From Pyrenopolyporus hunteri (lineage: Eukaryota > Ascomycota > Sordariomycetes > Xylariales > Hypoxylaceae), in the NCBI GenBank assembly GCA_902806595.1, contig CADCXC010000005.1:930001-994000 (forward strand): a stretch of DNA of 64,000 nucleotides. The letters are read 5' to 3'. This document shows positions 56,277 through 64,000 of the stretch, piece after piece. Each line of letters begins with the position of its first letter. Within the stretch, counting starts at the first letter, position 1. The position numbers and the translations under genes are program-made. The notes beneath the pieces were generated by a model. The model was not told where the DNA came from and did not search any database. It saw nothing but the letters and a program-made list of their open reading frames with translations.

Positions 56277-58415
56277 TCACGGGCTCGACTTATTCGCTTT
56301 CTTCGCCCTCTTTTTGAATTTTTTACTTCTGAAGACCTTGAACGTGCCGACTTCCTGTGCCTCCGCGTACTCGCACACGTGTACCTTACCAGTAGACAAT
56401 TCGAGCAGATGTCTTTCCCACGGACCTATGTTCTCTTCTACCATTGTCCGGATATGCGGAGCGCCCTTTTCAGGGCCTATGTAGTCCCACACCCAGCGCG
56501 ACTCCTGGGAGGCGTCGCCGCCTTGCTTGGTTGAATTTCCCCTATCCCCTGAATCATGGGTAATTTCCCCAGAAGCGGCGCTGGCGCCGTTGGTTCCTCC
56601 CGCTGCTCCGTTGGCGCCGTTGGTCTGTTGCCCCGTGCCGCTGCCGTTAACTTTCGGTCCCCAACTAGCATCTTGCGGTACGGGGTCGGAAAATTTTTGG
56701 TTTATGCGACGGGGATGCCACATCCGCAACAGGGATGGGCATTCCCAAATTTTCGAGTCATTGAGTCCCAGGCCCTCACACGCAAGGCGAACGCGTACCG
56801 AGCTGTGAATGCGCTCGTTCGTATCTTTAAGGAAGATACGTGTATTGCGGCCATTATCCGGGTTCATCTTCTTATACATGCCTGGCGAACGAGTGACTTT
56901 TCCAGCGAGGTCGTAGATTGGGCTAGTAACAGCCTGGATGCTATGCAGGGACCACGGGCGAACAGGCTTGTTCGGGTCGAAGATAGGGACTGCCGCCCAG
57001 CGCAGAGATTCCTTCTTACGTACAGCAGCGCAGCAGCCGCAAAGACTTTTAGCGAGTCTCTCACGCTTTGACTCCGCCGGCTTCAAGTTATGGTAATATC
57101 TTACGTTGCGGTTGTAGAGCCTCTCAATAGCGTCGTTTACGAACTCACAACCGACCGAGGATAGTTGGTCCATCATCCCTAGCCGCACGAATGAGTATTA
57201 GGAAGCATTTGGGCCGGTGGGGTGGTATGGAACTTACAAGCAAGCGTTATGTTAGCGACGCCCTGATCTGCCCAACCGCCTCCAATATTTCCGTGGCTAC
57301 CAGGGAACCAGACTTGTCGAAGATCCGAAGTATCCCTATACTCGGGTTGCCGTTCCCATAGAGTCGGGCTAAATGGACCGCGGGTCTCATCCAAAGCGAG
57401 TGCGTGAAAGCCGTGTTCAATCTTATTGGATAGTCTAGTATTATAGAATCGGTACGTACGTCACAGTTAGTCTATAGATCGCATAGGATAGGATAGGGCT
57501 GACTTATTCTTGATTGCGCCATTGGATCCCGGCTCGAGCAAGTAGCTCTCTTATCTTTCCTTGAGGTATACCCAACGAACCAACTGTGTCCCATACACCT
57601 AACGGAATAGTTAGCCCCCATTATCTGCATCTAGCCGTTCATATCCGCTCGCCTACCGATGGCTTTGACTGTGATTAAGTCGCCTTGGCCTTTGGCCTGA
57701 CGTACACGAGTGTATCCTTTCTACTTCTAATCAGCCGTGGTGCAGCGCGCAGGAGCATTGCCAATGTATACCTCAACAAGCATATCGCGATATTCGTCTG
57801 CAGCGCGTGGCCCCTTTGGTTTATTGGGGAAGGGCACCTCGGGGAACTGGTCATCGTAACTGGGGTTCATCCAATTCTGCATATCTTTGAAGACCGGGTA
57901 GAAGAACTCCATGCCCTCACGGGTGAGCAAGCCTAGGTCGGATATCATTCCACCGATAGACCTTGCGGTGAAAGCCCCACGGCTGAAACCGACAAGGATA
58001 ATATCGTCTCCGTCGACATAGTTTGCGCAGATGTAGGAATAGGCTTCGCGAATATTCTAGCCTTTGATTAGTTTTCTATGGCAGTCACAAAGAGCTCCTT
58101 TCTTCCAAACCTCGGCTATTCCAATTCCAAATGCGCCGCCTAGGACTCGGTCGACGAGGCTCGAACTAGATCCGACCCCGGACTGGTAGTAGACGATTTG
58201 AAAGGCGCCGTCAGAGCAAGCCCTCTTGAACGCTCTCGAGATACGTGTTACGTTTGACGGTATTTGGAGGGTCGGGACGGGATTGGAGGCGGTTGGCTGA
58301 ACGTAACCATTGTCCCTGGGATGCGTTAGCATTCGAGTTGGACATGATTCATACACCACGTCACATACGAATTTTGCCAGGTTCCGTCGCAACAGACGAT
58401 GATACGTTTCTTCAT
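56277..58415 (-). CDS. DUF2235 alpha/beta hydrolase (Tle1-type phospholipase fold)
   Basis: Seven exons (58369-58415, 58111-58315, 57772-58056, 57657-57696, 57508-57598, 57238-57455, 56277-57178) give 595 residues. The start MKKRIIVCCDGTWQN is followed by PSNVTRISRAFK, YYQSGVGSSS, the nucleophile elbow LVGFSRGAFTARS (Ser109), AIGVWDTVGSLGIP, FHALALDETRGPF and VWFPGSHGNIGGGW, all DUF2235 landmarks. Bacterial relatives (Tle1) are phospholipases; in fungi the substrate is unknown. A Gly/Asn/Ser-rich insert lies near residue 490, and the C-terminus is basic (KKFKKRAKKANK). Exon 4 is only 40 nt. Intron 5 (57456-57507) has no usable GT-AG ends; the only in-frame join is ATAAGT...GTAC, an AT-AC intron (see findings). 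The other five introns are GT-AG. Confidence 0.85.
57456..57507 (-). other. candidate AT-AC intron with U2-type signals
   Basis: The 52-nt intron starts ATAAGT, has the branch site ACTAAC 12 nt before its end, and ends GTAC. Removing it joins ...QWRNQ-GA to G-TAC-CGA and restores EYRFYNTRLSNKIEH in frame. Reading through meets TAA at once. Every GT-AG alternative I tried either leaves the frame or deletes conserved residues. Confidence 0.7.
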
Positions 58416-58874
58416 CGTGAAGAAGGCCCGTGAGTTATCAGGTCCGTCTAGGTGCTCCGTTGGCGCTTTGGCTAAAGAAATCGGATAGAAAAGATAAACA
58501 AAACAATACTCCGGACTATGGTATAGAGTCGTCAACGTAGGCTGTCCAGTCTCGTTAGAATCTGACTATCGGAGGGCCTTATATTAAATACTGTATGCTA
58601 AATAAAGATTACACTACCACGAGCCACCAACTTGCCGACGTCGACTAAAATCCCATGTGATGGAACACAAGAAGTCATACTCAACTAACAAAACGGAAAG
58701 ATCATCGTAGATAGATTTGGACTCCAGTTTGGATCTCACCAACTAACTCAAACCAGTTAAAGTCTTACTATAGGCAGTTACAATACTCGAAAGCCAAGAG
58801 CGCAGAGAGGAAGAAGTGCCCCTATTGCTAGGACTGAGGCTTCCAATTCATCACGGTCTTACCGTCTAAAGGTA

Positions 58875-58890
58875 ACCTACCTAGGTAGGT
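58875..58890. repeat. perfect 16-bp spacer palindrome ACCTACCTAGGTAGGT
   Basis: The most complete copy of the dispersed spacer word; fully self-complementary. Confidence 0.8.
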
Positions 58891-59330
58891 AAACCCAGGG
58901 CAAGGCGTTTCTCAACGTCATAGCCATGATAATAATAGTAGGTAAGACGAGTGTTGAAGAATAGGGGCAGGAACAAACAGACGCCTTGTTGATAGTTCCG
59001 TCTAGGTTCATAAGCCTGATATATGCATACTGGCTTCTATTTCTTACTATAACACGCTAAAACTGTTAGAACTTCCACTGAACAGCGCATTTTTTATTTG
59101 TGTTTTCGCTGAGCTCGCCAAGCAACGACGTGCCTGGAGATCCATTCGCTAGTAGAAATAAAACAGGACATACGCCGACTTTATCGAGTATGAGCTTGGT
59201 ATTGGGTGCAGTATTGACATTATAGCTGAGTCAGATACTCGAACGGGATTGGTCGCATAAGTAAAGCGGCCGTTGCTTGCTTCTTGGGGAATTCCAAATG
59301 TCCCCAAGTAATCAATACCCTCGCCTTGGC

Positions 59331-59350
59331 TCATCTCAGCTCATCTCAGC
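59331..59350 (+). repeat. 10-bp direct repeat
   Basis: TCATCTCAGC occurs twice in tandem, followed by a partial TCACAGC. Confidence 0.8.
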
Positions 59351-59971
59351 TCACAGCCTCGTTTAAGAGGTACCGAGAGGAAGATACAGCGGTTTAAGTT
59401 CATTCGCTTTATGAAATGGGATTCCCGTCATACAGGGCATTGCCAAAACTCATCTGACCTTCGAGGAGAAAAGGGGCCAGAGCAAATCCGGAGACCGTCG
59501 GCTAAGGGACCCTGTGTGACATCCGTGACTGTGTTATATTGTACGACTTACGATCCGTGTTTGGTGCATAGCCGCTGTGGCATGCATCTGATAATTTATT
59601 AGCCTGACCAATCGTTCCGAGCCCCATGCCATGCACGACAGGTGATGGTTTGATCCTTCAGTGTGCTTGCTTGCATATGCGGCGCGTGGGGGAGGAGCGG
59701 GAGCTCTCGGTCAAGGCCAGAGCATCTCTAATAAGTTACATAATGGTCACAAGGGGTCCGCGTGGCGCTGGATGGCCTTATCAGCTACACCCGGATCACG
59801 ACTTTACCCCTCATCCAGTAGTCCGACCACATGGTACCGGCGCCGAATTCGAACTTAGGTAGTCTAGATAATATAATACCTGGAATATAAGTATGGGCTA
59901 GGGCGTACGTTCTGTAACTTTGCTCGTGTTACTTGCATCATGTCAGTTCCTTCGGACGATGAACCCGACCG

Positions 59972-61057
59972 GTGAAGTCCATCATGGCTGGTGAACCGAG
60001 GGACTCGGGAGTCTCGCTTACGCCATTCTTCGACCGCTGCAAATTACCGACGAGTGTTAAAGACGACTGCGATGCATTTGTCAGGTTAAAATACTCCGAG
60101 CCAGCGCGGCCCGCGCCATTCCAAGGATACTGTTCGTATACGGTCTTCGTCGGAGAGGGGGTAGTCGTTCAGTTTAGGCCGCTGGCTCATAAGCTCAATA
60201 TGGGGATCGCAAATGCCGCTTGCGAGATCTTCGGATCGTTGGCTCCAAAAACGGAATTCCTCGGGGAGTTGGAAGGCACGGGTCTCTACGTCTTTTCTAT
60301 GAGGAGGATACCGGGTGTCTCGCTGGTAGATCTTCGCGTTGAGACGGACTCTCTCCGGGAAAGATCGCAACGGGAACGAATTGTGCGGGATTTTGCTGCT
60401 CTACAGGCGACGAGCTGGGCTCATGCGATAAGCCGCGAACAAGTCGAGGAGAAGAAGATGGTGGGGTCTTCGCTACGCTGGCGGCTAGAGCTCATGGCGA
60501 AAAATCTCCCCTCTCGGTTTCGCCGCATCGCAAAGTCCATCCTTCTCGATTTACCGGAGATTGAGGCGCTGCCGTGGGCATTGACCCACGGGGATTTCCT
60601 ACCTTCGAACATCATGGTGTCTCCAAAGTCTGGGGAACTCTTGGGTTTGCTAGACTGGGCCGAAGCCGAGTTTCTCCCTTTTGGAGTCGGAATGTACGGT
60701 CTACTAGAATTGCTTGGGGAGGAAAGGGGCGGCCACTTCTTTTACTTCCCGGAAGCGAAATATCTCGATAAGCTATTCTGGACTGAAATCCTCTCCAAAA
60801 TCCCCGAACTGTCCCGGGATCCTAAGCGTGCCGCGCTCGTTCGAAGGGCGCAAATCCTGGGTATTTTACTATGGCATGGAATAGCCTTCGATAACGGCAA
60901 ACTAGACCGCGCCGTTGAAAAGGGGAAGGATGACGCGGAAATTGAAAAGCTAGATGCTTTCCTATACGGGCTACGGCCACGAAGGCCACGGTTTGTTCGT
61001 CCGTTTATGGACTCACCGATCGCATTTATACGCGGATTCCTATTCGGCAAGGCGTAA
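59972..61057 (+). CDS. APH-fold phosphotransferase/kinase-like protein
   Basis: A single exon encodes 361 residues; a second Met at residue 5 is an equally good start. The aminoglycoside-phosphotransferase fold is shown by the catalytic loop LTHGDFLPSNIMV (HGD at 206-208, Asn213) and the metal-binding LDWAEAEFLPFG (228-239). The N-lobe has VVVQFRP and LYVFSMRRIPGVSL. Fungal genomes carry many such small-molecule or protein kinase-like genes of unknown substrate, often near accessory genes; it need not confer drug resistance. Residues 265-361 are a helical C-terminal lobe with a basic end. Neighbours are the DUF2235 hydrolase (divergent) and the carotenoid oxygenase (convergent). Confidence 0.85.
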   Translation: MKSIMAGEPRDSGVSLTPFFDRCKLPTSVKDDCDAFVRLKYSEPARPAPFQGYCSYTVFVGEGVVVQFRPLAHKLNMGIANAACEIFGSLAPKTEFLGELEGTGLYVFSMRRIPGVSLVDLRVETDSLRERSQRERIVRDFAALQATSWAHAISREQVEEKKMVGSSLRWRLELMAKNLPSRFRRIAKSILLDLPEIEALPWALTHGDFLPSNIMVSPKSGELLGLLDWAEAEFLPFGVGMYGLLELLGEERGGHFFYFPEAKYLDKLFWTEILSKIPELSRDPKRAALVRRAQILGILLWHGIAFDNGKLDRAVEKGKDDAEIEKLDAFLYGLRPRRPRFVRPFMDSPIAFIRGFLFGKA

Positions 61058-61313
61058 TTGTACGACTACCCCTTCTTCCGGGATTATTTCTTTTATATAA
61101 TTTGTAAACTCACCTAGATACCTACCTAATCCGTGTATATGTATATGTATAAGATAGCTTATATACTATATTATTTATATGCTTACCTCTACTTCAATAG
61201 TATGGATTGAAAACGAGGGCGACAGTTAAGCAACGTAGATTATGGCTTAAAAAGTCTCCGGAATATTATACATAATGTCACCATCGCTGTCTACCAAGAG
61301 CCGCGGGGCCCCT
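61058..61313. other. convergent spacer
   Basis: AT-rich 3' flanks with TATATA runs at 61135-61180. No gene seen. Confidence 0.6.
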
Positions 61314-63354
61314 TTACGAAGATCCATTCGCTCCATGCCCATTCGCTACGCCATTCGCGCGGCCATTAGGCAGGCTCGTAATCCCCAGCGCCTTCTGCCA
61401 GGGCAGCGGCTCCTTCGCCGGCTGCACGGGGCCGAGCTCGCCCTCCCTGCGCTTCTGCCAGGCCTCGATGTCGCGGTGATCGACGAAGTTGCCGTGGAAG
61501 CCGAGGCGCAGCCTCAGGGGCAGGTGCAGGGTGGCCAGGGGGCCTTTGGCGAGGTTCAGGGCGTCCCAGATGACGACGTCGTTGCGGAGCTCGTCGAGGT
61601 TGTTCTTGAGCGCGGCGATGTAGCCCTCGCCCTCGGCGCCGCCGTCCTTGGGGATGAACACGGGCTCCTGGAAGGTCGCCGTCGGCCCCGCGAAGTACAC
61701 GTCCTCCGTGCCCGTCTTGCCCTCGTCCGCCGGGTCCCACGTGTAGTGCGCCATGCAGTTGAACAGCCCGCCCGCCGGCGGCCCGCACTTGGCGATGTCG
61801 TACGGCCGCGTCGGGTCCACGCGCAGCTGCCAGAAGTGCTCGTACTTCTTCGTCACGTACCGGTCGTCGATCCGCGAGAACTCCCCGCTCGTCGTCCATT
61901 CCAGCGCCGCCTTCACCCGCGTCCCCGTCTTCGCTTTCGGGTCGAATACCCACCGGCATGTCGGGCTGCTCAGGCGTGACCGCCCCGCTAGGTCCGGCTT
62001 CTCGCCGTCGGGCGGGAACCAGAAGAATACGTTCCCGTCGGCTACCGTTAGGTCGAATACGATGTGTCCGTCCTCGTTCTCGTAGCACCCGGCGACGTGC
62101 CCATGAAACCCTATGTCATATTGTTAGAAATCCTCGTCCTTACCGCGCTATATATATAACCTAGGGAACCTTCCCCCGGGCCAGCTACTCAGGTAGGTTT
62201 CCATCTACTTCAGAAATACTGTTACTTACCGTTATCGGCATGGAACCACTTCACATCCTCGGGTTTCCCACCGCGCCTCGGAACAATCCCATAGACTTGG
62301 TCCTCATTCGGGTCCCACGCGAACTTATTGCCGCCGGCCTTGAGGCGCTCGAGGGACGTCTTGAGCGGCGTCAGCGGAAGCACCAAGTAGTTCTTCGAAA
62401 TCCCGCAGTCGTGGATCATGCCGGAGAACGGGGACTTGAACCAGAGCTCCTCGGTCTTGCGGCCGTCCTTGTCGAAGGTCCAGGAGACGACGTCGACGCC
62501 GCAGTCGGAGCCGTCGCTGCCGGCCTCGTACGCGAAGCATATCATCTCGCCCGTGTCCGGGTCGAACTTGGGGTGCGCGGTGAAGGTCGGCGCGGTGACC
62601 TGGCCCTCGAAGTCGTACCGCCCGATGGTCTCGAGCGTGACGGGGTCCATGGCGAACGGCGGGCCGTCCTCCTTGCTCGCCAGCAGCATGCCCCGCCAGA
62701 AGGTGATGTTGGTGTTGCTGACGGTGCGGATCACCCCCTTGACGCTCTCGTTGTCCGTGTACGGGTTCCGGTACCGCCCGAACAGGCTCTGCCGCGCCTC
62801 GTCCTCTTTGAGGAATTTGTCCGTCCGCACGTACCGCTGCTTGAAGTCGGCGTGGCCATCTTTGATGCGGATAGCTGTGACGCTGCCTATTGATTTCTCA
62901 ATTGAGTAAGCTACACATTCCCCTTTCTGGTGATAAAGTCTCTGTTTAGGTAGGACCCCTTATTTCGGCGTACCGTCTCCGTTCTATTAAGTCTAAGTCA
63001 GTTTATACTGGAACCGGAAAGGCGCGCATGCCAAAAATCAGCTTACAAAATGAATATCATCTTCGAACATGGGCGGAAATCGATGGTCCTGGACTATGTT
63101 AGCAGTCTATTTCATGGCCTTGTTATGCTTCAAAGTTTGCTACTCACCGGCTGCACTCGGTAGAACGTCCCGTTAATATCGCGGGGAATCTCACCCGTGA
63201 CCTCGAGATCGATGATATCTCCCTCAAATCGCGAGGGCTTATTCATCGACGCGAAGGCCATGGTGTCGGGGAACTTGACCCGCGTTCCCGTCCTCTTTCC
63301 ATTGCTATACGGGTATAATGACACCTCAGGGGCGAGAGCTTCGAGATGCGCCAT
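61314..63354 (-). CDS. carotenoid/lignostilbene cleavage oxygenase (RPE65 family)
   Basis: Four exons (63148-63354, 63047-63088, 62230-62896, 61314-62110) give 570 residues. Family text includes GEIPRDINGTFYRVQP, DHRFPPMFEDDIHF and GHADFKQRYVRTDKF. The four iron-binding His are expected at 191 (PTFTAHPKFDPDTGE), 245 (GMIHDCGIS), 310 (GFHGHVAGCYEN) and 511 (GFHGNFVDHRD). It should be a cytosolic non-haem iron dioxygenase that cleaves a carotenoid, stilbene or lignin-type double bond; the fungal family includes lignostilbene dioxygenases and the substrate is open. Exon 3 starts after an unusual TTGAG acceptor, the only choice that keeps phase; it replaces the usual NGDG with KSIG. A Met 81 nt upstream (63435) would add a 27-residue leader; I use MAHLEALAPEV. 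The C-terminus is a Gly/Asn-rich tail. Confidence 0.9.
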
Positions 63355-63822
63355 GGTGAGCAGCTGTGTAGTTAGTAATTGTGAAAGTACTATTGGATTG
63401 GGGAAGATCTCACTCAAAGACGTTATTTTTCTCATGTGAAATACGATGTAGAGCGCCGTGGGCTACGGACGGAACCGATCTTAGATCCCGGCCGTGTCCA
63501 ATAAAACCCGATCATCGCGTGGTATTGTACAGTTGAGACAGGTAACTAGGCTCGTTAAAGGGGCGGAGAAATTCGTACAGTCTTCACGTGGTCGGCAGTT
63601 ATGGCACAGCTTCAGAAGCAGGCATATATACCTAGGTATGTGAGATATGATAGGACACCCTACGTATTGTATCTATGGGCTCATCTCTACTCCTACCAGC
63701 GGCCAGAAGCTCGGCGTTGGGGAAGTGTGGGGTCGACGATATGCAAAGGGTCTTCTTTACCCCAGATTCCCATCTAGCCCCCCTATTCCCCTTTAGGCTA
63801 TACGAGTGTGACTACCTATGCA
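63355..63822. other. spacer
   Basis: Promoter of the carotenoid oxygenase and 3' flank of the edge gene, with ATACCTAGGTATG near 63628-63640. No other feature seen. Confidence 0.6.
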
Positions 63823-64000
63823 TTATGGATTCTGAACTAGATCAGGCAGAACCCTGACGGCGCCTTCGTTCGTCCATGTCTTCCCCGCTCCTGGCCGCGT
63901 CTGCCCCTCCGGCAGTGCCAGAGTGAGTGGTGCCTCGGCCGTGCTTGGGTCCTTACCATAGTGCGGCGCGCGTAGGTCGTCGTCCTCGGTCTTCTTCCCC
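63823..64000 (-). CDS. 3' end of a gene running off the right edge, function unknown
   Basis: From the window edge the minus strand is open for 58 sense codons to a TAA at 63823-63825. The translation includes KKTEDDDLRAPHYGKDP, LTLALPEGQTRPGAGK and ends in GAVRVLPDLVQNP. Composition and GC-rich third positions look coding, and the DNA turns from AT-rich to GC-rich exactly here. There is a GTAAGG inside (near 63955), so an intron is possible. I do not recognise the family. Confidence 0.45.
   Translation of the reverse strand, partial: GKKTEDDDLRAPHYGKDPSTAEAPLTLALPEGQTRPGAGKTWTNEGAVRVLPDLVQNP

Larger units (their letters stand above)
58416..59971. other. 1.6-kb divergent spacer
   Basis: Promoters of the DUF2235 and APH-like genes. 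It includes the spacer palindrome ACCTACCTAGGTAGGT (58875-58890) and a 10-bp direct repeat TCATCTCAGC (59331-59350). No gene seen; open frames at 59626-59862 and 59411-59602 look random. Confidence 0.6.

Noticed and set aside
59972..61057. Reading the APH-fold protein as an antibiotic resistance gene
   Set aside because: Fungal genomes hold many APH-fold proteins of unknown substrate; nothing here shows drug specificity or transfer.
61275..62893. Plus-strand open frames of 163-234 codons
   Set aside because: Antisense to the carotenoid oxygenase, which has a clear four-exon model with all four His ligands.

Overview
The window is nuclear DNA of a filamentous ascomycete (Pezizomycotina). The genes carry short introns (about 50-100 nt) with GT-AG ends and CTAAC or CTGAC branch sites. 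They lie singly on both strands with 0.2-3 kb between them. The set of proteins is that of a mould, for example fungal-type SEC63, AFI1, a DUF4045/gelsolin protein, an oil-body-associated protein and a lignostilbene-type carotenoid oxygenase. The spacers are full of the palindrome ACCTAGGT / GGTACC. I associate that with Sordariomycetes such as Xylariales, but this placement is an inference.

Layout. 1-2881 is a gene-poor, AT-rich left flank. 2882-6340 holds a multi-pass membrane protein and the mitochondrial nuclease NUC1. 7574-13005 holds the mRNA 3'-end factor PFS2 and, divergently, a DGAT1-type acyltransferase. 13592-19040 holds an MFS transporter and a TPR/J-domain co-chaperone. 22315-29023 holds an EF-hand (myosin-light-chain-like) protein and AFI1. 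29472-31677 holds S-formylglutathione hydrolase and a small secreted eight-cysteine protein. 33715-41203 is a housekeeping block: RPB6 and TFIIIA (divergent), STE14 and SEC63. 42307-49162 holds a DENN/DUF4484-like protein, an oil-body-associated protein and a decayed M28 peptidase. 49163-55860 holds a large DUF4045/gelsolin protein and ARL2. 56277-63354 is a more accessory-looking tail: a DUF2235 hydrolase, an APH-fold kinase and a carotenoid oxygenase. The 3' end of a further gene runs off the right edge.

Most genes act in basic cell biology: RNA polymerase and 5S transcription, mRNA 3' processing, ER translocation, prenyl-CAAX methylation, vesicle polarity, tubulin folding, lipid storage and formaldehyde detoxification. 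I see no obvious biosynthetic cluster, transposon, rRNA, tRNA or CRISPR array.

The observations most worth following are four. (1) A 90-codon, coding-like, in-frame extension ending in a membrane helix lies directly after the TGA of the TPR/J co-chaperone. (2) The DUF2235 gene seems to need an AT-AC intron with U2-type signals. (3) The 8-bp palindrome TATCGATA occurs six times, each time in a promoter. (4) An M28 peptidase has both a nonsense codon and lost catalytic residues. All exon models were built by hand from splice signals and reading-frame continuity. Exon lengths were checked to sum to whole codons, but no alignment or expression data were used.
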